A stretch of 13,978 nt of DNA from Neisseriaceae bacterium (GTDB lineage Bacteria; Pseudomonadota; Gammaproteobacteria; Burkholderiales; UBA11063), in NCBI GenBank assembly GCA_947454215.1, contig CANGJN010000003.1, forward strand, positions 1 to 13,978. The letters run 5' to 3'. Positions 1 to 8,128 of this stretch are shown here, one piece after another. Below the pieces are notes generated by a model. The model was not told the DNA's origin. It saw nothing but the letters and a program-made list of their open reading frames with translations, and ran no database searches. Numbering within the stretch: the first letter of the stretch is position 1; every line of letters starts with the position of its first letter. Both the position numbers and the translations under genes were made by a program.

Positions 1-1
1 A

Positions 2-883
2 AAATACGATTCCTCTACCTTGCAAAATGAAAAATATAAACCAGATGGAATTTATCATACAACAGATGACCAATATTTTCAAGTTATTAACTATCCTAAA
101 CGTAGGGTTATACACGAAATGTATCTTAAATCGGAAGATAATAAGGATCGGCTAACTTTTAGCGATCAAGAAAAAGTACCAGAGAGTGTACTTGGTCGTC
201 TATTTTATAATTACACTCCAGATCAAAAAACAATATCAGAGTTAGATAAAAAACACCGTAAAATGTTATTAGTAGAAACAACAACTCTTAATCATTCAAA
301 TTACAACTTAGTTACTTATAGATTATCAAGGAGTACATCAGAAAATTTTATAAAAAAAGAAAATCGTGCTGATGGTGTTTATAGTACACAAGATAATAGA
401 TATTTTGAAGTGAAAAATAAGGTTATTCATGAACTTAAATTAAAAGATGAATCTAAAAATTTGTCTATGTACAAGAAAAAAACTATACTAACAGAGCAGA
501 AACTTATTTCTTTATTTAGTAATTATGAACCATTAACATTCAATACCTTAAATACATATAGTAAAGATGTAGACCAAGTAGTTATTAATGAAGATGATAA
601 AGAGAGTAATAATATTTATGGTATTAAAAACCCTAGTAATATCGAGGAAGATAAATATGATTTTATTCCAAACGATACTGTTTATTTAAATTTATGGGAA
701 TATAGTATAAACTCATTAGGTATTGTTGAGTTTAAATTAATTAAAATACTGAAATCTAAAGATTCCAAGGTTCCAAAACCCACAAAAACTAAAATAACTA
801 TACACGTTGAAAGAAACTCAAAGAATTATCTTCTAGATGCAGTTAAATCTGCGATCAATGAATTAAGTATTAACTATCGATAA
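2..883 (+). CDS. Partial protein with internal duplication, unknown function (5' end outside window)
   Basis: The reading frame is open to the left edge of the window, so the first in-frame start (TTG at 20) is probably not the true one and the gene is cut at its 5' end. I do not recognise the family. Counting from the TTG, residues 6-67 and 115-171 are two copies of one unit. Each begins with (P/A)DG(I/V)Y, an acidic turn and a (Q/R)YF(Q/E)V strand, then a VIHE strand, and ends in LF-x-NY-x-P. The period is about 109 residues. The C-terminal part (about 195-287) has the look of a third, divergent beta-rich module. The protein is hydrophilic and Lys/Asn/Asp-rich, with no membrane segment in the visible part. 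The visible part may be the C-terminal portion of a longer repeat protein, possibly surface or secreted, but that is only inference. The stop is TAA at 881-883. Confidence 0.7.
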   Translation, partial: KYDSSTLQNEKYKPDGIYHTTDDQYFQVINYPKRRVIHEMYLKSEDNKDRLTFSDQEKVPESVLGRLFYNYTPDQKTISELDKKHRKMLLVETTTLNHSNYNLVTYRLSRSTSENFIKKENRADGVYSTQDNRYFEVKNKVIHELKLKDESKNLSMYKKKTILTEQKLISLFSNYEPLTFNTLNTYSKDVDQVVINEDDKESNNIYGIKNPSNIEEDKYDFIPNDTVYLNLWEYSINSLGIVEFKLIKILKSKDSKVPKPTKTKITIHVERNSKNYLLDAVKSAINELSINYR

Positions 884-1038
884 TTAAGGATTTATGTACC
901 CTACTTTGAATATAATTTTAGTATTTATTAGTTATAACCATATATTTTATAATAAAATCTCTCAATCACAGAATAGAAGGAACTATTTTTCATTCAGAAA
1001 ACCTATTAAAAAATAGAAGTTGTTTTAATCAGTTTCAA

Positions 1039-1073
1039 CCTCTAACCACTTTATATCATAGAGGCTAATTTTT
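1039..1073 (+). terminator. Possible intrinsic terminator downstream of the first gene
   Basis: CCTCTA (1039-1044) pairs perfectly with TAGAGG (1059-1064) across a 14-nt loop and is followed by CTAATTTTT. The stem is short, the loop long, and the site lies about 155 bp after the stop codon, so it is a weak candidate. Confidence 0.3.
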
Positions 1074-1232
1074 CGAAATGAAGCGTTTATAGTATAGAGA
1101 CTTTTAAAAGTAAATTATAACTGAAATTATTCTCTATAACATTATATAAGTATATCAGTATATTAAAAGGTTTGTTCGACTCTCAGTAGCATTATACTTT
1201 GTTTAATAGATTATATTTGGTACTCATAAAAA

Positions 1233-1261
1233 TTGGCAAATTTTTTTAATGCAATTAAAAT
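1233..1261 (+). promoter_or_regulatory. Candidate promoter for the lipocalin gene
   Basis: TTGGCA (1233-1238, 5/6 to TTGACA), a 17-nt spacer and TAAAAT (1256-1261, 5/6 to TATAAT). This would place a transcript start about 65 nt before the ATG at 1333. The surrounding DNA is very AT-rich, so chance matches are expected. Confidence 0.35.
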
Positions 1262-1332
1262 TACTCAACTTAATATAAAGTTTCCAAACAAGTGAAAAGT
1301 ATTGAGTAACCACTTATAAAAAGGTTAAAGTT

Positions 1333-1875
1333 ATGAATAAAATTAGATTATTATTTATCAGTATTTTAGGCTGTATAAAATTAACTCACGCTAATCAAAT
1401 TGACACAATTATTGATTTTGATAGTGATAAATATTTAGGAACTTGGTATGAATTTGCCAGATTACCGAATAGTTTTGAAAGAAAATGCACTTTACCAATA
1501 ACTGCTACATACTCTGTCAACCCTGAAAATCAAGATCAAATTATTGTGACAAATCAATGTAACACAAAAGATAATTCTCCTAAAATAGCAACTGGTATTG
1601 CATATTTGCCCAAAAACTCTAATTTGGGTAAATTAAAAGTAACTTTTTTACCTAAATGGTTGAGATGGATGCCGTTTGCTTATGCTGATTATTGGATCTT
1701 ATATACTGATTATGACCAAGTTGCGGTTGTTGCTACTCCAAATAAAAAATATTTATGGATATTAAGTCGCTCGAATGATTTAAAAAGTGATATTCTAGAT
1801 AAGGCAATTCTAATTGTGAAGAATCAGGGGTTTAATATTGATAGAATGATTTTTAATTATAAAACTGATCAATAA
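1333..1875 (+). CDS. blc: Blc-type bacterial lipocalin, exported
   Basis: The 180-aa product matches the bacterial lipocalin Blc family, eight-stranded beta-barrels that bind fatty acids or lysophospholipids at the cell envelope. The hallmark motif GTWYE is at residues 36-40, followed by ARLPNSFER (42-50), LKVTF (101-105), YWIL (120-123) and the signature YLWILSR (140-146). E. coli Blc is about the same length. The N-terminus is an export signal that can be read two ways. The first is signal peptidase I cleavage after THA (residue 20). The second is a lipobox-like ILGC ending at Cys14, which would give a lipoprotein like E. coli Blc but from an unusually short 13-residue signal. Cys52 and Cys76 could form a disulfide in the mature protein. 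AAGG at 1321-1324 lies 8 nt before the ATG. The gene converges on the minus-strand gene ending at 1887. The family call is firm; the ligand is not known. Confidence 0.93.
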   Translation: MNKIRLLFISILGCIKLTHANQIDTIIDFDSDKYLGTWYEFARLPNSFERKCTLPITATYSVNPENQDQIIVTNQCNTKDNSPKIATGIAYLPKNSNLGKLKVTFLPKWLRWMPFAYADYWILYTDYDQVAVVATPNKKYLWILSRSNDLKSDILDKAILIVKNQGFNIDRMIFNYKTDQ

Positions 1876-1886
1876 ATTAACATTTA

Positions 1887-2387
1887 TCAAATCCAATTAG
1901 GTCGATCTCTTTTTTTCCAACTAAATAATTTATACTTATATTGCTTATAATAATTACGGTAACTTTGGATAACGGATTCAGTTTTACAATCCTCAGGCAT
2001 AACACAAACTGGTGATAAATCAAGAATATTTAGTGTCTTTCCATATGCAACAATATTTTTATTGATAATTCTACTATCCGTGAGGGTGGTATAACTCAAA
2101 TGCAGACGACCGTATCTATATATATACTCTTCATGTAACTCATAAGTATATGCGACTAACCATGAAAAATTATCATAGTTTTTGCTAACCCAAACACTAC
2201 ATGGATGATTGATATGCGACTTCTTATAAGGAACTGCAACTATATCTAATTTCTGTTGTAAATTAACATTAGTTATTACTGCTGTGCATAGCATTTGACA
2301 GTGTTCCAGTATCATTTTTACACAATGCTTATCAGCATGAAAAATTGCAGATTTTTTTATATCCTCATCAAGTATAAATATATTCAT
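1887..2387 (-). CDS. Conserved 166-aa protein of unknown function (MNIF / DKHxxKM / NHPCxxW family)
   Basis: I chose the ATG at 2385-2387. It gives the MNIF N-terminus I remember as typical of this family, and GAGAG (complement of 2396-2400) lies 8 nt upstream. An in-frame ATG 15 codons earlier (2432) has no ribosome binding site. Conserved-looking blocks are DKHCVKM (19-25), SHINHPCSVW (57-66), YRYGRLH (90-96), MPEDC (130-134), SYRNYY (142-147) and the C-terminal RPNW (162-165). From memory, proteins with this block pattern occur in tailed phages, large DNA viruses and scattered bacteria, mostly annotated as hypothetical. I do not know a proven activity. The conserved His, Asp and Cys residues suggest an enzyme or metal site, which is inference. 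There is no signal peptide, so it should be cytoplasmic. It is convergent with the lipocalin gene and divergent from recD across about 660 bp of noncoding DNA. Confidence 0.8.
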   Translation of the reverse strand: MNIFILDEDIKKSAIFHADKHCVKMILEHCQMLCTAVITNVNLQQKLDIVAVPYKKSHINHPCSVWVSKNYDNFSWLVAYTYELHEEYIYRYGRLHLSYTTLTDSRIINKNIVAYGKTLNILDLSPVCVMPEDCKTESVIQSYRNYYKQYKYKLFSWKKRDRPNWI

Positions 2388-2809
2388 AAAACAGACTCTC
2401 AATCTAGTAAATTGGTTAATGTTGATTTTCATTACAATAAATTACAAATATATATTTGGTAAAGTAAAACCTGCATTCAATGTAATAAGCACCCAATAAA
2501 AAACTTTAAAGGAATTCATAAATAAAAATTTGCCGTTCTATCATTTTAACAGAAAATGAAAGTAAATTCAAAAAATCTAAAATCATCTCATATAAATCTA
2601 GATTTAGAAGTTCAAGATAATCAAATAATCGCACTATATATCAAAAGATAATAAACTCGACTACAAAAGGTGTTATAACTTTTTAAGTGGAAACTATTCA
2701 GTTGGAGGTTGATTTTAATTAATCTTATACTAGGATTATCTTCATCAGCAACTTTTACATAATTAAAAAATATTAAATTAATATCATAAGGTAAAAATAA
2801 TTTTAAACC

Positions 2810-2823
2810 CACTATTAATAGTG
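2810..2823. repeat. Perfect 14-bp palindrome
   Basis: CACTATTAATAGTG reads the same on both strands. It lies in noncoding DNA about 224 bp upstream of the recD start. It could be an operator for a dimeric regulator, but AT-rich palindromes also arise by chance, and there is no T-tract to make it a terminator. Confidence 0.4.
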
Positions 2824-2956
2824 ATCTAACAAATTAAATATTGAATATTAACTCCACTTTACACGCCAGAAAATGTAGGAGCCAAATAAATCTGGTTTTC
2901 AATTTCTTAATTATTGAACAAAAAAGAAGTTTTGGAGTAAATCAAACTTTAAACTT

Positions 2957-2962
2957 TATAAT
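2957..2962 (+). promoter_or_regulatory. Candidate -10 box for the recDCB operon
   Basis: A perfect TATAAT lies about 85 bp before the recD start. The best -35 upstream (TTGGAG, 2932-2937) is poor and 19 nt away. An alternative -35, TTGCAC at 2973-2978, has no good -10 partner. Weak evidence in DNA this AT-rich. Confidence 0.25.
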
Positions 2963-3046
2963 GTTAACTCTGTTGCACTTAAATATTTTATATTTAACAA
3001 TATACCTATCAATTTTAATCTAGTTACTCCTTGGAAAGGTTTAGTA

Positions 3047-4777
3047 TTGAAAAATTTGTATACTCCATATCTTCATTACCTATTAAATGGAGAAACAAAC
3101 CCGACAATAGAGTTTGTTGTAGCCTCCTTAAATGAAAGCATGAATAACGGCAATAGTTGTTTAGATATCAACAATTTTGTGAACGAAAATAATTTAAATA
3201 TGAATGAAGTTATATACAATATTTGTCAAAGTAGCTTTGTAGTTAAAGTTAATTTCTCAATAGAAATTGAAGAAATCCCTAATATTCCAATCTTACTTGT
3301 TGAATTTAAAGATAATTATTTATTATATATCAATAGATATTTCTACTATGAAAAGCATATAGTTAGGAATATTAATTTACTTAATTGTAAAACTCAACCA
3401 ATAAATACAACAGACCTACTTTTTCAAAAAATATCCTTTGTTAAACAAACCCTATCATCTTTATCAACCAATAAATCATTTCCAAACCATGACCAATTGG
3501 ATTCAATTATATCAAGTTTATCAAGAAAATTTAGTATTATAACTGGGGGACCTGGAACTGGGAAAACAACCTCTGTATTCTTCTTACTTTGGTCTTTTCA
3601 ACAAATGTACGGAGATAATATTTCACTTAATATTTGTGCTCCAACAGGAAAGGCCTCAAAAAGGATTAAAGAGTCACTCCTATTTAATATCAATTCTTTT
3701 GCAAATATCACAGGATTAGAGGTAAACAATCTTTTACAAATAATAAATAAAACCGATATATTTGGAACAATTCATAAAACTTTAGGAGTTATTTTAAATA
3801 ATATATATTTTAGACATAATGCTTCAAAAAAATTAGCTATTGATATACTTTTTATTGATGAATCTTCAATGATAGGACTTCCTGTATTTTATAAATTAAT
3901 TGATGCTATCGATAGTGAGACAATAAAACATATTATTTTTTTAGGTGATTCAAATCAATTATCTTCAGTAGAAGAGGGTTATGTTTTTAGTTCATTAGTC
4001 AATAATGCTAAAAATAGTGATTATTTAAATGAATTAAAAATAAGCAATCGTAACAAAGGAGATATAGCAAAATTTTCTAATGCAATATTATATAATAAAA
4101 TTGCTGATATTAAATCTATATTAACGAATAGTTCTGAAATTCAAATTTTACCGCCTTCATTATATCAAATTATTAATAATTCACTAGATAAAAATTCGAA
4201 TTTTATCAAACTAGTAGAATGTGCCAATAATTTTGATCAATCCTCATATGAACAATTATTTTCTTTGCTTACAGATAGCACTATACTATGTATGACTAAT
4301 GTTGGTTATTTAGGCACCAAATCATTAAATTATCAAATTGAAGCTAGGATAAAAAATATTTATAAATTTAATACCTTATGGTATCCTGGAAGAATAATAA
4401 TTATTTTAGAAAATGACTCTTCTGAAAAAAATTTATCTCAAAGATTATATAATGGTGACATAGGTGTATGTGTTATGCGAAACAAAAAACCAAGTATTTA
4501 TTTTGATGAAGGAAGATCATTTATTCCTGAAAGACTACCTAAGTATGATTTAGCATTTGCGATCTCAATTCATAAATCTCAAGGTTCTGAATATGATAAT
4601 GTTTCAATTGTAATTCCGAATAATTATAATAAAATACTGCGTAAAGAACTTGTTTACACAGCTATTACTCGCACCAAAAAATTAGTAAAGATTTACTCCA
4701 ATCCTGATACTTTAATAAAAGCAATTAATATAGATGGAAAGAGAATCTCTGGATTACAATATTTATTAGAGAACTAG
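3047..4777 (+). CDS. recD: RecBCD subunit RecD (SF1B 5'-3' helicase)
   Basis: RecD is the fast 5'-3' helicase motor of RecBCD, running on the 5'-ended strand during processing of double-strand ends. Length is 576 aa against 608 in E. coli. The Walker A motif GGPGTGKTT is at 167-175 (Lys173), the DE-box FIDESS at 269-274, and motif III LGDSNQL at 299-305. The C-terminal 2A domain has IHKSQGSEYD (508-517) and YTAITRT (537-543) with the Arg542 finger. The order and spacing are those of the RecD/TraA helicase family. The N-terminus matches RecD from the first residues (GNSCLDI corresponds to the E. coli GHVCLPL segment), which supports the TTG start. That TTG follows GGAAAGG (3033-3039) by 7 nt, and no in-frame ATG lies nearby. 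The gene is first in the recD-recC-recB operon, and its stop is 3 nt before recC. The TTG start may limit RecD level relative to its partners (inference). Confidence 0.95.
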   Translation: MKNLYTPYLHYLLNGETNPTIEFVVASLNESMNNGNSCLDINNFVNENNLNMNEVIYNICQSSFVVKVNFSIEIEEIPNIPILLVEFKDNYLLYINRYFYYEKHIVRNINLLNCKTQPINTTDLLFQKISFVKQTLSSLSTNKSFPNHDQLDSIISSLSRKFSIITGGPGTGKTTSVFFLLWSFQQMYGDNISLNICAPTGKASKRIKESLLFNINSFANITGLEVNNLLQIINKTDIFGTIHKTLGVILNNIYFRHNASKKLAIDILFIDESSMIGLPVFYKLIDAIDSETIKHIIFLGDSNQLSSVEEGYVFSSLVNNAKNSDYLNELKISNRNKGDIAKFSNAILYNKIADIKSILTNSSEIQILPPSLYQIINNSLDKNSNFIKLVECANNFDQSSYEQLFSLLTDSTILCMTNVGYLGTKSLNYQIEARIKNIYKFNTLWYPGRIIIILENDSSEKNLSQRLYNGDIGVCVMRNKKPSIYFDEGRSFIPERLPKYDLAFAISIHKSQGSEYDNVSIVIPNNYNKILRKELVYTAITRTKKLVKIYSNPDTLIKAINIDGKRISGLQYLLEN

Positions 4778-4780
4778 ATT

Positions 4781-7700
4781 ATGGCTTTATATTTTAAAAC
4801 TAAAATTACTACCAATCTAAAATCGCAGGAATTGATTGCAGATTTATTATTTGACATATATAATTCTAAACATAAAAACCTTTTTAACCGTGTAAAGATA
4901 ATTGTTGCCAATAATACTATGGCAGAATGGATTAAATATAGGATCACAGATTTATATAATATTTGTGCTAACTTAGATTTTTTAATTTATCCAGAAGTAT
5001 TTATTACTAGTGTCTATGTTGAAAACAACCCTTTCCATAAACTTTTTGATTTCGAAAAAGCAACATTTATTATATTTAATTTTTTTAATAACCGAATAAT
5101 TTACGATGATCAACTTTATCACAATTTAAAAACATTTATTTTTGATAAAAATAATAATCTGCAAATTTATAGAGTATATCAACTTTCACTGCAATTAAAA
5201 AAAATTTTTTTTGAATATTTATTTTTAAGAACTGAAGAACTTTTAAATGGAACATTGTGGTCAATTAGTGAGGCTAAATGGCAAGAGCAAGTATGGAATT
5301 ATTTGATGAGTGAAATAAGTTCTCGAGGAGAAAAAACTTACTTAGATATATTTAAATACTATATGAACTCTAATAATACTTTTAATGCTCCCAAAGAATT
5401 ATTTATATTCAATTTACCAAGTGTATATCCTTCGCAACTTAAAATTTTGCTAAAAATGAGTAAATACATCGACATTCATTGGTACTATTCTCCAATTAGT
5501 GAGGGTTACTATGGTGACTTGTTATCGCCGTTAGCTAGGATTAAATTAGAAAAAAAAATAATGGGATATCCCAATTTAAATATTGATGATTTATATTTGA
5601 TAGATGGAAATCCTCTAGTTGCAGATCTAGGTGGCCAGTCAAGAGAGTTCATAGAGTTATTATTAAATAATGGAATAGAAATCGACTTCTTAAATAATAA
5701 TAACCCCAATAATTTCCCTAAAACAATGTTAGATATTATAAAAGATGATATTCTTAAAATAAAATACCGCTTAGATTCGCAATTAAGACTCAATAAAAAC
5801 TCAGATTTTTATGCCGACCCAATCAATATATCGGATAAGTCTACTATTAAAATAAATATTTGTTACAATAAAATGAGAGAAGTACAAGTAATGTTTAATA
5901 CTATAGCAGACATTTTAAATCAAGACAATTCTTTAAAATTAAATGATATTCTTATTACCGCACCAAACATAGATGACTATGCCACCTACATTGAGGCAGT
6001 TTTTAATAATGAGTATGTTGAAAGTGTTTTTTTAGAACAGAAGAAAATTCCTTATACTATAAACGGAGTAAAAAAATATACTAAGATTAGTATTTTTGAA
6101 AGCATTGAATTATTATTTAGTGTTCCTTATCATACACCTATTACTTTTTTAATTACTGTTATTTCTGATACAAATATCATGAAAAACTTACAGTTAAGTA
6201 ATCAAGATATTGAACTAATAACTATGTGGGCCTCAGAGAACAATGTTCATTTTGGTTATGCTAAAGATGATTATCATAAACTAGGATATCAAGATAATGA
6301 TATTTATAGTTTAAAAAGATTTATAATTAATTTAACGTATGGATTATTTATCCCTAATGAAATTAGTAAGAAAGCAAATTATTTACCTATAATTACTTTA
6401 GATGACACCTATGTTCCATATGATAATTTAGAGTTCTCTGATACAGAGTTATTAAATAAATTAGTAAAAATTATCGATATTATTATATCTATTCGTGACT
6501 TTTTATATATTGACGAAGTAACTGTTACAACTAGAGATTTAAATGATTTTAAAACTTTATTAATCGACATAAAAGAGAGTATTTTTTCTATTGAGCAAGA
6601 TCAATTTTATTTAGATGAACTAATTGCATCAATTAATGAGTCTAATTTGCCTATTAATAGATTAATAATTTTAAACATGATAAATGAGTTTGGTAAAACA
6701 AGTAAAACAAATTCTTTATTTTCAGGAAACCTACAGTTTTCATCAATGCAAGATGTTAGAGGGGTACCATTTAAAGTGGTTTATATTATGGGGATGGAAA
6801 ATGGAAAATTTCCTCGCATACATACTCCCAACAAATTAAGTATTTTATCCAATTATTGGTATATAGCAGATCGTAATTACAATTTAGAGGATAAACAAAA
6901 TTTTCTTGAATTAGTTATGATGGCTAAGAGTAAACTAATTATTAGTTACGTTGGAATAAATGAAAAAAATAACAATAATTTAGATCCAAATCCAATGCTT
7001 AATTTATTTTTTGAAGTTATTGCAAATAGTTTTGGTAAAGACTCCTTAGATTCAATTATGACTAAGCATTCTTTACATCCTTTTTATAATAATTTAAGCA
7101 GAAATTATTCTGGATATTGGAAACAATTATCCGGTAAAGTTACCAATTCAACGTTTAGAAATAAATGGAGTTTTAATCATCCTATAAACTCATCAAATGA
7201 TGAATTAAATATTTGTGCAGATGTTCTTATAAAAACATTATTATATACCAACTGTAATTTATATCATAAATTACAGATATCTAGTTATAAAAATTTAGAA
7301 GTTTGTGATGATGAGAGTTTTGAGTTTTCAAATAGAAATATTTCTAAATTAATGTTTAAAGAATTGCAAAAATTAAATTTAAATTCACAACTTATCTTGA
7401 AACTAAAGACACAAATAATAGAATATATGTCATCTAAAGGAATAGTTTCCTCAGGTAAATTTGGTAAAGATCAATCTTTATCATATTTAAAAGTATTTGA
7501 TATATTTTTGCAATATAATAACCATAAAGATATAGTAATAGAATATATTAATCAAGAATTAAACATCCAAATAACGCAAAAATATTCTCTTGCTTCTAAT
7601 GGTATTTTATACATTTTTAATGATTTAAACAATATTCGAGATGAGTTTCATAAAGAATCTTATGATGCGGCAATGTATGCAAAAATATTGGTATATTGGT

Positions 7701-8116
7701 CTTTAATTAATCACCCTAAAACTATAATTTATGATGAACAAAGAAATATAATCGCTAAACCTAAAATCATAGTAAATTTAATTAATTTAAAAGGTGAAAT
7801 TCAAGAATTAGAGTTTGGAATGAATTGTACTTCAGAGGTATTATTAAATAAAATTATTAACTACTATATAAATAGTTTAAATCATCCAACACTGTTTCAT
7901 AAGAAAGCCATTCAATCTTATGACAAATCAAAAAAACCTCAGCAGATATATCAGGAATTACTAAAAACTTATAATAATTATGATTTAGAAAAATTAAAGT
8001 CAGATCCAATCTGGAGTAGTCTCATAAATAATTATGAGTCATTATTAGATAATCCAAATTTTACAAATCCTTTGCTAAATCTTGTTGAAATTTTTAATTC
8101 CATTATAATATTTTAA
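4781..8116 (+). CDS. recC: RecBCD subunit RecC (Chi-recognition and strand-splitting subunit)
   Basis: RecC scaffolds the RecBCD complex, splits the duplex and reads the 3' strand for the Chi sequence. Length is 1111 aa against 1122 in E. coli. The N-terminus carries the RecC block IIVANNTMAEW (40-50) followed by ICANLDF (61-67), matching E. coli ILVQSTGMAQW and IAANIDF. The segment VPFKVVYIMGMENGKFPR (662-679) matches the family's IPFKVV..LGM..G.YPR block. As expected for RecC, no Walker A is present: it is an inactivated helicase with an inactivated nuclease-like C-terminal domain. From memory of the E. coli protein, Chi-contact residues Gln38, Thr40, Gln44 and Trp70 correspond here to Ala43, Asn45, Glu49 and probably Thr76, so Chi recognition is likely to differ. 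The start lies 3 nt after the recD stop with AGAGAA upstream, and translational coupling is likely. Confidence 0.94.
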   Translation: MALYFKTKITTNLKSQELIADLLFDIYNSKHKNLFNRVKIIVANNTMAEWIKYRITDLYNICANLDFLIYPEVFITSVYVENNPFHKLFDFEKATFIIFNFFNNRIIYDDQLYHNLKTFIFDKNNNLQIYRVYQLSLQLKKIFFEYLFLRTEELLNGTLWSISEAKWQEQVWNYLMSEISSRGEKTYLDIFKYYMNSNNTFNAPKELFIFNLPSVYPSQLKILLKMSKYIDIHWYYSPISEGYYGDLLSPLARIKLEKKIMGYPNLNIDDLYLIDGNPLVADLGGQSREFIELLLNNGIEIDFLNNNNPNNFPKTMLDIIKDDILKIKYRLDSQLRLNKNSDFYADPINISDKSTIKINICYNKMREVQVMFNTIADILNQDNSLKLNDILITAPNIDDYATYIEAVFNNEYVESVFLEQKKIPYTINGVKKYTKISIFESIELLFSVPYHTPITFLITVISDTNIMKNLQLSNQDIELITMWASENNVHFGYAKDDYHKLGYQDNDIYSLKRFIINLTYGLFIPNEISKKANYLPIITLDDTYVPYDNLEFSDTELLNKLVKIIDIIISIRDFLYIDEVTVTTRDLNDFKTLLIDIKESIFSIEQDQFYLDELIASINESNLPINRLIILNMINEFGKTSKTNSLFSGNLQFSSMQDVRGVPFKVVYIMGMENGKFPRIHTPNKLSILSNYWYIADRNYNLEDKQNFLELVMMAKSKLIISYVGINEKNNNNLDPNPMLNLFFEVIANSFGKDSLDSIMTKHSLHPFYNNLSRNYSGYWKQLSGKVTNSTFRNKWSFNHPINSSNDELNICADVLIKTLLYTNCNLYHKLQISSYKNLEVCDDESFEFSNRNISKLMFKELQKLNLNSQLILKLKTQIIEYMSSKGIVSSGKFGKDQSLSYLKVFDIFLQYNNHKDIVIEYINQELNIQITQKYSLASNGILYIFNDLNNIRDEFHKESYDAAMYAKILVYWSLINHPKTIIYDEQRNIIAKPKIIVNLINLKGEIQELEFGMNCTSEVLLNKIINYYINSLNHPTLFHKKAIQSYDKSKKPQQIYQELLKTYNNYDLEKLKSDPIWSSLINNYESLLDNPNFTNPLLNLVEIFNSIIIF

Positions 8117-8128
8117 TAAAGTAATATT

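Larger units (their letters stand above)
884..1332. other. Intergenic region, about 450 bp, largely noncoding
   Basis: No convincing gene is visible. It holds a terminator-like hairpin (1039-1073), an 8-bp inverted repeat TATAGAGA/TCTCTATA (1093-1100 and 1131-1138), and a candidate sigma70-type promoter near 1233-1261. A 40-codon open frame (894-1016) starts 10 nt after the preceding stop and follows AAGGA. Its translation has a short hydrophobic stretch followed by a basic tail. The spacing to AAGGA is only 3 nt and there is no recognisable homology, so I do not annotate it as a gene. Confidence 0.5.
2388..3046. other. Divergent intergenic region, about 660 bp, noncoding
   Basis: This stretch separates the minus-strand 166-aa gene from recD and should hold promoters for both. 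Two open frames of about 60 codons (2621-2812 minus, 2841-3023 plus) start at GTG and TTG without ribosome binding sites and translate to unconvincing Ile/Leu/Asn-rich strings. Visible elements are a perfect 14-bp palindrome at 2810-2823 and a TATAAT box at 2957-2962. I see no tRNA, riboswitch or recognisable gene remnant. Confidence 0.5.

Noticed and set aside
1872..1887. Hairpin ATAAAT-TAAC-ATTTAT as a bidirectional terminator between the two convergent genes
   Set aside because: The stem is only six A-T pairs and no T-tract follows on the plus strand, so it is probably chance.
2388..2432. Longer start for the minus-strand 166-aa protein (15 extra codons)
   Set aside because: No ribosome binding site precedes the upstream ATG, and the extension would bury the MNIF N-terminus expected for the family.
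2621..2812. 63-codon open frame on the minus strand
   Set aside because: It starts at GTG within a palindrome, has no ribosome binding site, and its composition looks like translated noncoding AT-rich DNA.
2841..3023. 60-codon open frame on the plus strand just before recD
   Set aside because: TTG start without a ribosome binding site, no recognisable motif, and it overlaps the likely recD promoter region.
5509..5793. 94-codon open frame antisense to recC
   Set aside because: It lies wholly inside the strongly supported recC frame, so it is a shadow. The same applies to the antisense frames at 8140-8358, 12436-12639 and 12938-13132.
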